NCBI RefSeq assembly: GCF_000016065.1
Contig: NC_009092.1
Coordinates: 868,001 to 932,000 of the forward strand
Source: Shewanella loihica PV-4
Lineage (GTDB): Bacteria > Pseudomonadota > Gammaproteobacteria > Enterobacterales > Shewanellaceae
DNA: 64,000 nt
Direction of reading: 5' to 3'
The number at the start of each line of letters is the position of its first letter. Positions within the stretch are counted from its first letter, which is position 1. A model generated the notes under the pieces. It did no database searches, was not told the origin of the DNA, and saw only the letters and a program-made list of their open reading frames with translations. Of the stretch, positions 9,699 to 19,198 are shown piece by piece. The translations under genes were made by a program, and so were the position numbers.

Positions 9699-11030
9699 GT
9701 GCAGAACAATAAATTGAGTATGACGGATACATTGGGCTTAGGTTTCATGACCTTTGCCTTCTTCTTAGGCGCGGGGAACCTGATCTTCCCGCCGCTGGCC
9801 GGATTCCTTGCCGGTGAGAACATGTCTTGGGCCATGATCGGCTTCCTGCTGACTGCGGTGACCCTGCCGCTGGTGACCCTGATTGCCGTGGCAAAGGCCA
9901 ACGGCAAGGTGATGGGCCTGCTGCCACCTTTGGCCGCGACCATGCTGGCGATCGCCATCTACATCATCATTGGCCCAGCCTTTGCCGCGCCTCGTGCCGG
10001 TCTGGTGGCCTATGAGATGGGCTACAAGCCTTTTATCCAAGATGCTCAGGCGAGTTTTGAAGTCGCCGGTGTCGTCTTCACCAGCTCACAGCTGCTCTAT
10101 ACCAGCATCTTCTTCGGCATCGCCATGTTGCTGTCGCTGTTCCCCGGCAAGCTGCTGGACAGCGTAGGTAAGGTGCTTACGCCTATCATGATCATCCTGC
10201 TGGTGGGTCTGGCAATCTCTGTGGTTGTGCTACCAGGCTCAGACGTGGCCGCTGCTGTGGGCGACTATCAGACGAACCCGCTAACCAAGGGGATCATCGA
10301 AGGCTATAACACCATGGACACCTTGGCATCGCTGATCTTCGGCATGCTGATCATCGACCTGCTGCGCAAGAAGGGCGTGGATTCGCCAAGAGAGCAGACC
10401 AAGTACCTGGTGCGCGCAGCCTTTATCGCTGCCGGTGGGCTGGCGTTCGTCTATGTATCACTCTTCTACCTGGGCGCGACCGCCGGTGATCTGGCCGTGG
10501 GCGCCGATAACGGCGGGGTGATCCTGACCAACTATGTGAACTATCAGTTTGGCGCCTCGGGTCAGCTGCTGCTGGCGGCCGTGGTGACCCTGGCCTGTCT
10601 GACGACGGTTGTCGGTCTGGTTTCTGCCTGCGCCGAATACTTCAACGAGCTGATGCCTAGCCTCTCATACAAGCTATTGGTGGTGGTGATGAGCGTCACC
10701 TGCGCCGTGGTGGCTAACGTGGGTCTGGCGCAGCTGATCAACATCAGCATCCCTGTGTTGGTGACCATCTACCCAGTGGCGATCGCCCTGGTAGCGGTGA
10801 CCTACCTGACCGAGCGCTTCGCTCAGCCCGCCTTTGCCCATCGCATGGTGTTGAGCGTGGCCCTGGTGTTCGGCATCATCGATGGTCTTAAGGCGGCGGG
10901 TGTCAACATGAGCATGTTCGATGTGATGCCACTGTCGGCTCAGGGCATGGCTTGGTTAATTCCGACGGCAATTACCATCTTTGCCTGCTTGATGGTCAAA
11001 CGCCCACGAGGTGAAGCGGTATTAAATTGA
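9699..11030 (+). CDS. brnQ: Branched-chain amino acid carrier BrnQ (LIVCS family)
   Basis: A 443-residue polytopic membrane protein with about twelve hydrophobic segments and the family hallmarks GLGFMTFAFFLGAGNLIFPP near the N-terminus, GPAFAAPRAG at about residues 90-100, and LFPGKLLDSVGK. The LIVCS family imports leucine, isoleucine and valine with Na+ or H+ across the inner membrane. The start at GTG 9699 is preferred because the extra residues (MQNNKLS) match family starts; ATG 9720 is an alternative. It is monocistronic and ends at a strong terminator at 11059-11090. Confidence 0.93.
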   Translation: MQNNKLSMTDTLGLGFMTFAFFLGAGNLIFPPLAGFLAGENMSWAMIGFLLTAVTLPLVTLIAVAKANGKVMGLLPPLAATMLAIAIYIIIGPAFAAPRAGLVAYEMGYKPFIQDAQASFEVAGVVFTSSQLLYTSIFFGIAMLLSLFPGKLLDSVGKVLTPIMIILLVGLAISVVVLPGSDVAAAVGDYQTNPLTKGIIEGYNTMDTLASLIFGMLIIDLLRKKGVDSPREQTKYLVRAAFIAAGGLAFVYVSLFYLGATAGDLAVGADNGGVILTNYVNYQFGASGQLLLAAVVTLACLTTVVGLVSACAEYFNELMPSLSYKLLVVVMSVTCAVVANVGLAQLINISIPVLVTIYPVAIALVAVTYLTERFAQPAFAHRMVLSVALVFGIIDGLKAAGVNMSMFDVMPLSAQGMAWLIPTAITIFACLMVKRPRGEAVLN

Positions 11031-11058
11031 TGCCAGCCTAAGCCATAGCGTAAGATAG

Positions 11059-11090
11059 CGGTGTTAACTCTAAGAGTTAGCACCGTTTTT
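11059..11090 (+). terminator. Terminator after brnQ
   Basis: CGGTGTTAACTC and GAGTTAGCACCG form a 12-bp stem with one G-T pair, followed by five T residues. Because the hairpin covers 11061-11085, any xerD start in that stretch is improbable. Confidence 0.85.
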
Positions 11091-11108
11091 GTATCTAAAG
11101 GATTTCAT

Positions 11109-12020
11109 GTGCTAGCTGAGAGCAACGAATATCAGACCGATCCCCTTATCGAGCCGTTTCTCGATGATCTCTGGGCCGCTAAGGGACTGAGCGATCACAC
11201 GCTGCAGGCTTATCGCAGCGATCTCAGCCACTTCGATCGTTACCTAAATAAACAGGGTTCCAGCCTGCTATCGACCAGTCAGGCTGAGGTGCGTGACTAC
11301 TTGGCCCTTCGGGTCGAGCATGGCTTTGCCAAGACCAGCAGTGCCAGGCTACTCAGTAGCCTGCGGCGCTTCTATAAATACCTGCTGGCCAAGAAGCTGA
11401 TAGAAGTTGACCCTATGGCGATGATCAAGCCGCCCAAGCTGGCGAGAAAGTTACCCGATGCCTTGAGCGAGGCGGACGTGGATCGTCTGCTTAGCGAGCC
11501 CAACCGGGAAGATCCCGTCGAGGCCAGGGATCGCGCCATGCTGGAGCTGCTCTATGCCAGTGGACTGCGGGTGTCTGAGCTGGTGGGGCTGACGCTGGAT
11601 CAGATGAGTCTGAGGCAAGGTGTGGTACGCATAGTGGGTAAGGGCAGCAAGGAGCGCCTGGTGCCCTTTGGCGAGCAGGCGGGCGCAGAAATTGAGGACT
11701 ACCTCAAGGCGGCCAGGTTCGAGCTGTTAAAAGGCAAGGCCAGCGACGTGGTGTTTCCCTCCAAGCGCGGCAATATGATGACCCGCCAGACCTTCTGGCA
11801 CAGGATCAAGCTCTACGCCCAGCGTGCCGGGATTGCGGTGCATCTGTCGCCTCACACCCTGAGACACGCCTTCGCCACCCATCTGCTCAATCATGGCGCG
11901 GATCTGCGGGTGGTGCAGCTACTGCTGGGCCACAGCGATCTCTCCACGACCCAGATCTACACCCATGTGGCCAAGGCCAGATTGGCCCAGCTGCATCAAG
12001 CCCATCACCCCAGAGGTTGA
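11109..12020 (+). CDS. xerD: Site-specific tyrosine recombinase XerD
   Basis: This 303-residue tyrosine recombinase, with XerC, resolves chromosome dimers at dif under FtsK control. The N-terminal SAM-like core-binding domain (residues about 10-95) has SDHTLQAYRSDL. The catalytic domain carries the first Arg in ASGLRVSEL, Lys in the beta-hairpin GKGSKERLVP, HTLRHAFATHLL, and LLGHSDLSTTQIYTHV with the nucleophilic Tyr. I chose GTG 11109 because AAAGGA lies just upstream and the resulting length matches XerD; the 16 codons upstream fall in the brnQ terminator. It is the first gene of the conserved xerD-dsbC-recJ order, with a 220-bp gap before dsbC. Confidence 0.95.
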   Translation: MLAESNEYQTDPLIEPFLDDLWAAKGLSDHTLQAYRSDLSHFDRYLNKQGSSLLSTSQAEVRDYLALRVEHGFAKTSSARLLSSLRRFYKYLLAKKLIEVDPMAMIKPPKLARKLPDALSEADVDRLLSEPNREDPVEARDRAMLELLYASGLRVSELVGLTLDQMSLRQGVVRIVGKGSKERLVPFGEQAGAEIEDYLKAARFELLKGKASDVVFPSKRGNMMTRQTFWHRIKLYAQRAGIAVHLSPHTLRHAFATHLLNHGADLRVVQLLLGHSDLSTTQIYTHVAKARLAQLHQAHHPRG

Positions 12021-12240
12021 TGCGAAAGCCACAAAATTGCACCGTGAAGGCCTAAGTTAAGGCCTCCATTGCGATTATTCGTTTGCTTTAACGGCCTCGA
12101 GCATGTAACTTTTCTGCCTCTAGGCCGGTCTATAACAATGACATCTTGGTCATAGCAAGTTTTAGTAACAATTTAGGTTGGAAAACCGGCAGCCTATTTT
12201 GCTTTAATGCTATTAGCCCTAACACCCTATAGGAATTCTA

Positions 12241-12966
12241 ATGAAGTTTACCCGAGCGCTCACCTTAGTTGTTGCCATGGTGGCCACGCCTCTAATGGCG
12301 GCATCAAACAACGTGGTCGACAATGGCGACCAGTTGAAGCAGAAATTATCAGATACCCTAGGCGTCGAGGTGCAAAACCTTAGCCAGTCGCCAATCCCAG
12401 GCCTGTATGAGGCGATCACCAACCGTGGCGTGCTCTACATCAGCAAAGACGGCAGCAAGCTGTTTCACGGTAACCTGTACGATCTCGACAACGGCATGAA
12501 GAACCTCACCGAGGCGGCATTAGCCGGTCCGCGTATGGAAGCGATCAAGCCGTTTGAGCCAAACATGCTGGTCTACAAGGCCAAGGATGAGAAGCATGTG
12601 GTGACCGTATTTACCGACATCACCTGTGGCTACTGCCGCAAGTTACACAATCAGATGGCCGAGTATAACGACTTAGGCATCACGGTACGTTATCTGGCCT
12701 TCCCTCGTCAGGGCGTGCCGTCTAAAAACGCAGTGGATATGGAAGCCGTATGGTGCTCGGCCGATCCGCTCAAGGCAATGACAGATGCCAAGGCGGGTAA
12801 GCAGGTTTCGGGGGCTAAGTGTGATGCTAAGATCGCTCAGCAGTATCAACTTGGGCAGAGTCTTGGGGTGAACGGCACGCCAGCCATTATCTTGGAAGAC
12901 GGTACCATGATCCCGGGTTATCAGCCGCCTGAGCAGCTACTCCAGGTGCTGGACCGCGTCCAATAA
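12241..12966 (+). CDS. dsbC: Thiol:disulfide interchange protein DsbC
   Basis: This 241-residue periplasmic disulfide isomerase has a signal peptide (residues 1-20, cleavage after LMA). A dimerisation domain follows (about 21-90), then a thioredoxin fold with the active site CGYC in FTDITCGYCRKLH, a second Cys pair (WCSAD...GAKCDA), and the cis-proline loop GTPAII. DsbC shuffles wrong disulfides and is kept reduced by DsbD-type proteins. The sequence before the ATG is AGGAATTCTA, a good ribosome site. A terminator follows at once, so recJ must be read through or have its own promoter. Confidence 0.95.
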   Translation: MKFTRALTLVVAMVATPLMAASNNVVDNGDQLKQKLSDTLGVEVQNLSQSPIPGLYEAITNRGVLYISKDGSKLFHGNLYDLDNGMKNLTEAALAGPRMEAIKPFEPNMLVYKAKDEKHVVTVFTDITCGYCRKLHNQMAEYNDLGITVRYLAFPRQGVPSKNAVDMEAVWCSADPLKAMTDAKAGKQVSGAKCDAKIAQQYQLGQSLGVNGTPAIILEDGTMIPGYQPPEQLLQVLDRVQ

Positions 12967-12984
12967 TTCGCTAATGCGCGAAAC

Positions 12985-13012
12985 AAGGTGAGCCTGGGCT
13001 CACCTTTTTTTT
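12985..13012 (+). terminator. Terminator after dsbC
   Basis: AAGGTGAGCC/GGCTCACCTT is a perfect 10-bp stem followed by eight T residues, located 18 bp after the dsbC stop codon. Confidence 0.9.
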
Positions 13013-13085
13013 GGCCATCTTTTGCTGTGTGTTCCGAGCTGGCTTTGTTATGCTAGCGACAAGATTTTTAGAGGTTGTTTGAGTC

Positions 13086-14810
13086 GTGATCCATAAGATA
13101 GTGCGCCGCCCCAAGGTAGATGACAGCCATCTGCCGAGTCACCTTTCCCCCATCTTAAAGCAAGTCTACGCCAGCCGAGGCTGCACTGTGGACGACTGCG
13201 AGTTGGCGCTGGCTAACCTGCTCCGCCCCAATACACTCAAGGATGTGGATAAGGCCGCGGCCATCATCGCCGATGCCATGGCCAAGCAGCAATCGATTCT
13301 AATCATCGGCGACTTCGACGCCGACGGCGCCACCTCCACCAGTGTCTGCCTGCTTGCCCTGCGAATGATGGGCGCGATTAATGTGGATTACCTGATCCCC
13401 AACCGCTTCGATTACGGCTATGGCCTCAGCCCTGAGATAGTTCAGGTGGCCCAACAGAAGGGAGCAGAGCTGCTGATCACCGTCGATAACGGCATCTCCT
13501 CCATCGAAGGGGTTGCCGCGGCCAAGGCGCTGGGGATGCAGGTGGTGATCACCGACCATCACCTGCCGGGCAACAGCGTGCCAGAGGCCGATGCGATAGT
13601 GAACCCTAACCAGCTAGGCTGTGGCTTTGCCAGCAAGGCGATCGCTGGGGTCGGGGTCGCCTTCTATCTGATGTCGGCTCTGCGCGCCGAGCTGCGTAGC
13701 CGTGGCTGGTATCAGGCGCAGGGCATACAGGAACCCAATCTCGCCACCCTGCTGGATATCGTCGCCCTGGGCACAGTGGCGGACGTGGTGTCGCTGGATA
13801 CCAACAACCGCATCCTGGTGGACGCCGGTCTCAAGCGGGTGCGCGCCGGACGCTGCCGCCCAGGAATTACCGCACTCTTGGAAGTGGCCAAGCGTAACAC
13901 CTCCCGCATCGTCGCCTCCGATTTTGGCTTCGCGGTCGGCCCCAGGCTCAACGCCGCCGGGCGCCTGGACGAGATGGCCTTGGGGGTCGAGACCTTACTG
14001 TGCGACGACATGATGCGCGCGCGCCGCATGGCCAGCGAGCTGGACGGACTCAACGCCGAGCGGCGCGAGCTGGAAACCGGCATGCAGCAGGAGGCGCTAA
14101 AGAGCCTGGAGAGTCTGTCGCTTAATGAGGCCGAGCTGCCCTGGGGGATCGCCCTCTACCAGCAAGACTGGCACCAAGGGGTGATCGGCATCCTGGCGTC
14201 GCGAATCAAAGATAAGTATCACAGGCCGGTGATCGCCTTCGCCGAGGCGGGCGAGGGGGAGATCAAGGGCTCGGCGCGCTCCATCAAGGGGCTGCATATG
14301 CGCGACCTGCTGGAGCTTATCAATGCCCGCCATCCCGGAATGATCATAAAGTTCGGTGGTCACGCCATGGCCGCGGGCCTGTCCCTGCGCGCCGGTGAGT
14401 TCGAGCGTTTCGCCAAGGCCTATGATGAGGCGGTGCGCGAACTGCTTGCGCCCGAGCAGCTGACCGGCGAGATCGTCAGCGACGGCGAACTAAGCCCGGC
14501 TCAACTCAACATGGCACTGGCCAGGGAGCTTCGCAGTGCGGGCCCCTGGGGGCAGAACTTCCCCGAGCCGATATTCGACGGAGTGTTTCGTATCCTGCAA
14601 CAGAGGATCGTCGGCGAGCGTCACCTCAAACTCGTGCTCGAGAGCGAATGCGGCCAGACCATGGTGGATGCCATCGCCTTCAACGTGGATCTCACCACCT
14701 GGCCCGATGCCACCATCCAATACGCGGAGGTCGCCTATAAGCTGGATATCAATGAGTTTCGTGGCAACGAGAGCCTGCAGCTGATGGTGGAGCAGATCGA
14801 ACCTAAGTAG
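13086..14810 (+). CDS. recJ: Single-stranded-DNA exonuclease RecJ
   Basis: A 574-residue 5'-to-3' single-strand exonuclease that acts in RecF-pathway recombination, mismatch repair and base-excision repair. The DHH phosphoesterase core shows GDFDADGATSTS, TVDNGISS, and the DHH motif in ITDHHLPG. The DHHA1 domain has KFGGHAMAAGLSL, and an OB-fold C-terminal part follows. Length is typical of RecJ. The start is GTG 13086 with a weak ribosome site; no better start exists before the first motif. In E. coli prfB and lysS follow recJ, but here the next gene is fbp on the opposite strand. Confidence 0.95.
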   Translation: MIHKIVRRPKVDDSHLPSHLSPILKQVYASRGCTVDDCELALANLLRPNTLKDVDKAAAIIADAMAKQQSILIIGDFDADGATSTSVCLLALRMMGAINVDYLIPNRFDYGYGLSPEIVQVAQQKGAELLITVDNGISSIEGVAAAKALGMQVVITDHHLPGNSVPEADAIVNPNQLGCGFASKAIAGVGVAFYLMSALRAELRSRGWYQAQGIQEPNLATLLDIVALGTVADVVSLDTNNRILVDAGLKRVRAGRCRPGITALLEVAKRNTSRIVASDFGFAVGPRLNAAGRLDEMALGVETLLCDDMMRARRMASELDGLNAERRELETGMQQEALKSLESLSLNEAELPWGIALYQQDWHQGVIGILASRIKDKYHRPVIAFAEAGEGEIKGSARSIKGLHMRDLLELINARHPGMIIKFGGHAMAAGLSLRAGEFERFAKAYDEAVRELLAPEQLTGEIVSDGELSPAQLNMALARELRSAGPWGQNFPEPIFDGVFRILQQRIVGERHLKLVLESECGQTMVDAIAFNVDLTTWPDATIQYAEVAYKLDINEFRGNESLQLMVEQIEPK

Positions 14811-14899
14811 CTTCGGTAATATTACTGCCGGCGCCACTTAGGGCACTGCTGGAATCAAAGTCGTGAATTGGCTTTTTATATGCTTGCCATGAGGCAATA

Positions 14900-14930
14900 A
14901 AAAAGTCGCCAATTGGCGACTTTCTACTTT
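14900..14930. terminator. Bidirectional terminator between recJ and fbp
   Basis: AAAGTCGCC AATT GGCGACTTT is a perfect palindrome with an A-rich left flank and a T-rich right flank, so it can serve both converging genes. Confidence 0.85.
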
Positions 14931-14948
14931 TTAAAGGAGCAGACTAGC

Positions 14949-15938
14949 TTACAGGCTTGGCTCTTCGCTGTAGTCCTGACCATGGTATTCCAGGCAGGCA
15001 TCGACTTCGTTGGCCGAGCCTAAGATCACAGCGACGCGCTGGTGGATCTCGCTTGGCAGGATGTCCATGATGGTTTCATAGCCGGTAGAGGCCTTGCCGC
15101 CCGCCTGCTCAACCAGGAAAGACATAGGGTTAGCTTCGTACATTAGGCGTAGCTTGTATGGCTTCTCTGGATTCTTGTTGTCGGTTGGGTAGGTGAACAG
15201 TCCGCCGCGTGACAGTACACGGTGCACGTCGCCAACCATGGCCGCGATCCAGCGCATGTTAAACGACTTCTCGCGCGGCCCTATCTTGCCAAGTAGCAGG
15301 TCGGCGATATAGGTCTGCATCGGTGCTTCCCAGAAACGCTGGTTAGACATATTGATGGCGAACTCGCTGGTGTCCTTGCTGATGGACATGGCTTCGTTGG
15401 TCAGCAGGTACTCGTTGGTCTCTGGGTTGAGGGTAAACAGCTGCACCCCTTGGCCTGTGGTGAGGGCCAGCATGGTCGAAGGACCATATAGCACGTAACC
15501 GGCGGCGACCTGTTGACGGCCGGGCTGTAGGAAGCTCTGCTCGCTCAGCTCTCCGCTCGGAGCCGGTAGTACCGAGAAGATGGTACCGACCAGAGAGTTT
15601 ATGTCGATGTTTGACGAGCCATCCAGTGGGTCGAAACAGACCAGGAAGTCGCCGCTCTGGCCTACCTCGACGATATGATCTTCCTCTTCAGATGCCAGAC
15701 CACGTACCGTGCTGTCGGCCGTGAGCGCCTCTTTAAGCATGTCATTGGTGATCACGTCGAGCTTCTTCTGGGTTTCGCCCTGAACGTTTTCCTGTTCGGT
15801 GGCACCCAGTACGCCAGCGAGGGCGCCGTGACGCACCGCGTGACTGATGGCTTTAGAGGTATCGGCCAGCGTGGTTAATAGCTGGGCCAGCGGGGCTTGA
15901 ATTCCTTGTGAACTAAGGTGTTGTGCCAGAGTTTGCAT
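14949..15938 (-). CDS. fbp: Fructose-1,6-bisphosphatase class I
   Basis: A 329-residue class I fructose-1,6-bisphosphatase, which removes the 1-phosphate in gluconeogenesis. The metal-binding residues are visible in ASEEED and [11 protein letters not shown]. The substrate-binding segments are [21 protein letters not shown] and [19 protein letters not shown]. Length matches the E. coli enzyme. The ATG at 15938 follows AGGAAATAAC. It is monocistronic and convergent with recJ. Confidence 0.96.
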   Translation of the reverse strand: MQTLAQHLSSQGIQAPLAQLLTTLADTSKAISHAVRHGALAGVLGATEQENVQGETQKKLDVITNDMLKEALTADSTVRGLASEEEDHIVEVGQSGDFLVCFDPLDGSSNIDINSLVGTIFSVLPAPSGELSEQSFLQPGRQQVAAGYVLYGPSTMLALTTGQGVQLFTLNPETNEYLLTNEAMSISKDTSEFAINMSNQRFWEAPMQTYIADLLLGKIGPREKSFNMRWIAAMVGDVHRVLSRGGLFTYPTDNKNPEKPYKLRLMYEANPMSFLVEQAGGKASTGYETIMDILPSEIHQRVAVILGSANEVDACLEYHGQDYSEEPSL

Positions 15939-16144
15939 GTTATTTCCTATGACAAATGGGAGCTAGGCTCGCACTGGAGGTCAGATCTTGTTTATCTTGT
16001 TATGCGGGCGATTCTACCCCAGATGAATCATTTTTTCAGCGGCAATTTAGCCCGTCTGGATCGCGGTTTTCGTTTTGTGTCACTTTAGGGCACAATGTCA
16101 GCCTGCAATTTGACCTATACCTGTTTTCTATCCAGGACATAATA

Positions 16145-18397
16145 ATGACTAAAAAATGGATAAGTTCAGCCTTGATGGCGGTGCCTATGTTTTTATCTCA
16201 CGCGGTAAGTGCGTCACAACCCCAACTAGCGCAGCCTGTCGGCGGCAATGAACCCCTCACCATAGAAAGGCTCTATGCCTCTCCCGCATTGGCGGGCAGC
16301 AGCCCCAGGGGCTTAAAGCTGTCGCCCGACGGTAAGCGTGTGACCTATCTGGCTGGTCGGGCAGAGGATCAACACTTCTACGATCTCTGGCAGATGGAGG
16401 TGGCCACCGGTAAACAGAGCCTGCTGCTGGACGCCGACAAGTTGAAGAGCGGCGAGCTGTCCGATGAGGAGAAGGCGCGGCGCGAGCGTCAACGCATCTA
16501 TGGTCAGGGGATCATGGAATATTTCTGGGCGGATGACAGCCAGGCACTACTGATCCCAGCATCGGGCGTCCTCTATTACTACTCGCTGAGCGATAACAAG
16601 GTGACGCCACTGCCTGTAGGGGAGGGTTTTACCACAGACGCCAAGCTGTCGCCTAAAGGCCATTATGTCTCTTTCGTGCGGGATCAGAACCTCTATGTGT
16701 TCGATCTGCGCACTCAGAAGCTGACTGCCATGACCACAGACGGTGGCGGCGCTATTAAGAACGGCATGGCAGAGTTTGTCGCCCAGGAGGAGATGGACAG
16801 GATGACCGGCTATTGGTGGGCGCCGGATGAGTCGGCCATCGCCTTTACCCGCATCGACGAGTCGGGTGTCGAGCTGGTGACTCGCAACGAGATCTATGCC
16901 GATGGCATCAAGCTGACCGAGCAGCGCTACCCCTATGCCGGCAAGAACAACGTCGCCATCGCCCTGGGTGTGGTGACTCTGGCTAATAAGCAGGTACGCT
17001 GGGTCGATCTGGGAGAGGATAAGGATATCTATCTGCCGAGGGTGAAGTGGTTGCCCGACAGCCTGCAGCTGTCGTTTCAATGGCAGAGCCGAGATCAGCA
17101 CAGACTGGATCTGCGTATCTTAGATCTTCGCAGTCAAGATGCGCCCATGACCATGATCCGCGAGGAGAGTGACGCCTGGGTGAACCTGAATAATGACCTA
17201 TATTTCCTCAAGAAGTCGCCACAGATGCTGTGGGCGTCTGAGCGTGACGGCTTTAATCACCTCTATTTGTTCGACCAGCAAGGGCGACAGCTCAGGCAGC
17301 TGACCAAAGGTGACTGGGCGGTGGATGAGCTGGTGCATGTGGATGAGCAGGAAGGCTGGGTCTATTTTACCGGCCGCAAGGCGAGTGTGGTCGAGCAGCA
17401 CCTGTTTCGCGTACCGCTTAAGGGCGGCAAGATAGAGCAGCTGAGCAAGCGTAGCGGCATGCACGCGCCGGTATTTGCCGACAATCAGGCGATCTACCTG
17501 GATTACTTCAACAGCCTGGCGCAGCCGCCGCAGATAAGCCTTCATGACGAGCAGGGCAAACGCCTGGCCTGGGTCGAGCAGAACCAGGTGGACAAGAGCC
17601 ATCCCCTCTATCCCTATTTTGGTCAGTGGCAATTGCCCGAGTTTGGCCAGATAAAGGCGGAAGATGGTCAGGCGCTGCAATATCGCCTGTTTAAGCCGAC
17701 GCAGTTTGACGCCACTAAGCGGTACCCTGTGGTGGTGCGTGTCTACGGTGGTCCCCATGCTCAGCTGGTGGTTAACAGCTGGAGCGAGCACGACTACTTT
17801 ACCCAGTATCTGCTGCAGCAGGGCTTCATCGTGTTCCAGCTGGATAACCGCGGCTCGGCCCATCGTGGTACTAAGTTTGAGCAGGTGATCTACAAGCATC
17901 TGGGCGAGGCTGAGGTGAATGACCAGAAGGCCGGTGTCGACTACCTGCGTAGCCTCAGCTATGTCGATGGCAAGAATATCGCTATCTATGGCCATAGCTA
18001 TGGCGGCTACATGGCGCTGATGAGCCTGTTTAAGGCGCCGGACTACTTCAAGGCGGCTATCTCGGGTGCCCCCGTGACCGACTGGTCTCTATATGATAGC
18101 CACTACACAGAGCGTTACCTGTCGCACCCGGCGACCAATGCCGAAGGCTATGAGGCCTCTAGCGTACTGCCGTACGTCAAAGGTTATCAGTCTGGCCTGC
18201 TCATGTATCACGGCATGGCCGATGACAACGTGTTGTTTGAGAACAGCACCCGTGTCTACAAGGCGCTGCAGGACGAGGGCAAGCTGTTCCAGATGATAGA
18301 TTACCCCGGCTCTAAGCACTCGATGCGCGGCGAGAAGGTGCGCACTCACCTCTATCGCTCACTGGCCGACTTCCTCGACAGGCAGTTGAAGCACTAA
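16145..18397 (+). CDS. Secreted prolyl dipeptidyl peptidase (S9, DPP-IV type)
   Basis: A 750-residue serine peptidase with a signal peptide (residues 1-23, ending AVSAS) and therefore probably periplasmic. The N-terminal beta-propeller (about 40-480) contains the substrate-amine-binding glutamate motif FVAQEEMDR and WWAPDESAIAFTR. The alpha/beta-hydrolase domain contains the nucleophile in GHSYGGYMALM, the Asp in GMADDNVLF and the His in GSKHSMRG. Family members remove X-Pro dipeptides from peptide N-termini. I chose ATG 16145, preceded by AGGACATAAT; 63 further open codons upstream contain no signal peptide and would spoil export. It would process peptides released by the extracellular proteases. 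Confidence 0.92.
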   Translation: MTKKWISSALMAVPMFLSHAVSASQPQLAQPVGGNEPLTIERLYASPALAGSSPRGLKLSPDGKRVTYLAGRAEDQHFYDLWQMEVATGKQSLLLDADKLKSGELSDEEKARRERQRIYGQGIMEYFWADDSQALLIPASGVLYYYSLSDNKVTPLPVGEGFTTDAKLSPKGHYVSFVRDQNLYVFDLRTQKLTAMTTDGGGAIKNGMAEFVAQEEMDRMTGYWWAPDESAIAFTRIDESGVELVTRNEIYADGIKLTEQRYPYAGKNNVAIALGVVTLANKQVRWVDLGEDKDIYLPRVKWLPDSLQLSFQWQSRDQHRLDLRILDLRSQDAPMTMIREESDAWVNLNNDLYFLKKSPQMLWASERDGFNHLYLFDQQGRQLRQLTKGDWAVDELVHVDEQEGWVYFTGRKASVVEQHLFRVPLKGGKIEQLSKRSGMHAPVFADNQAIYLDYFNSLAQPPQISLHDEQGKRLAWVEQNQVDKSHPLYPYFGQWQLPEFGQIKAEDGQALQYRLFKPTQFDATKRYPVVVRVYGGPHAQLVVNSWSEHDYFTQYLLQQGFIVFQLDNRGSAHRGTKFEQVIYKHLGEAEVNDQKAGVDYLRSLSYVDGKNIAIYGHSYGGYMALMSLFKAPDYFKAAISGAPVTDWSLYDSHYTERYLSHPATNAEGYEASSVLPYVKGYQSGLLMYHGMADDNVLFENSTRVYKALQDEGKLFQMIDYPGSKHSMRGEKVRTHLYRSLADFLDRQLKH

Positions 18398-18424
18398 GCG
18401 ATCGGCGTTAGGCCTTAGCAAAAC

Positions 18425-18462
18425 AAAAGCCCTGTTGCTTATTGAAAGCAGCAGGGCTTTTT
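18425..18462. terminator. Bidirectional terminator after the S9 peptidase gene
   Basis: AAAAGCCCTGTTGCT and AGCAGCAGGGCTTTTT form a long stem with A and T flanks; it can end the S9 gene and the leftward TetR gene. Confidence 0.85.
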
Positions 18463-18541
18463 GTTGTGAGAGTCGTAAATTCGATGGGGAAGCAAGCATG
18501 CCTTACTAGTTGAATATGAGTTTTCAGAAGAAACTTTTAAG

Positions 18542-19099
18542 TCAGGTTTCTAATGATTTACAAATCAGAGTCAAAGGCCCATTCATCATTTGGGGCTTAA
18601 TTAATTCTGCATCATGGCAACAACTGGCTGATAACGCGAAGCCATGTAAGTAGTCAGCGAGTAAATCTAGACTATCTTTTTCTGTTTTCTCGTCTAGTGC
18701 TAAAGGGGCGATAATACTTCTATAACGCTCGGTAAATATTTGGGCGGGACCCAGGGATGTCATCCCTAACATGATTTGTAGTAGCCCGTTGTATTGCTGC
18801 AACAATTCAATATAGCTGACACATAAACGCCTTAATTCGCCTTGCCAATCAGGGTCTGCTTGAGGTTGATAGACTTCGGATACGAGCGAAGAGGTAAGGG
18901 CTTCTAACAATGCATTCTTGTTTTTAAAATAGTGATAGATTGCCATTGGATCCACGTTTAATTCTGTTGCCAATGAGCGGATACTCGGTGTTTTACTATC
19001 TCTTTTCATCAAAGACTTAGCTGCTTCTAGTATGCTTTGCGCACTTAACTGCGACTGTTTTCCATTAGGGCGTCCACGTTTCTTTTCATTGACACTCAT
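18542..19099 (-). CDS. TetR-family transcriptional repressor
   Basis: A 185-residue TetR-type repressor. The N-terminal helix-turn-helix spans about residues 20-65 (ILEAAKSL...IRSLATELNVDPMAIYHYFKNK). The rest is an all-helical ligand domain with no recognisable ligand signature. I chose the ATG at 19099 because MSVNEKKRGRPNGK is a typical basic leader; eight upstream codons are also open. The gene is divergent from a small reductase gene, with a perfect 15-bp palindrome in the gap, so it probably represses itself and its neighbour. Codon use is visibly more AT-rich than in flanking genes, which suggests later acquisition. Confidence 0.88.
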   Translation of the reverse strand: MSVNEKKRGRPNGKQSQLSAQSILEAAKSLMKRDSKTPSIRSLATELNVDPMAIYHYFKNKNALLEALTSSLVSEVYQPQADPDWQGELRRLCVSYIELLQQYNGLLQIMLGMTSLGPAQIFTERYRSIIAPLALDEKTEKDSLDLLADYLHGFALSASCCHDAELIKPQMMNGPLTLICKSLET

Positions 19100-19128
19100 T
19101 TGAGCTCCCGATAAACTCACCATTAATT

Positions 19129-19143
19129 CTACGGTGTAGAAAT
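19129..19143. promoter_or_regulatory. Predicted TetR operator
   Basis: TTCTACGGTGTAGAA is a perfect inverted repeat (6-bp arms, 3-bp centre) in the 99-bp gap between the divergent TetR and reductase genes, 30 bp before the repressor start. Size and place are typical of TetR-family operators. Confidence 0.7.
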
Positions 19144-19198
19144 TATTTTAAACCATATTTTAGCTTGGCTCAATCACCATAAACTTGACGAGGTGCTC

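Noticed and set aside
11061..11108. Upstream extension of xerD
   Set aside because: The codons fall inside the brnQ terminator hairpin; GTG 11109 has a ribosome site and gives normal length.
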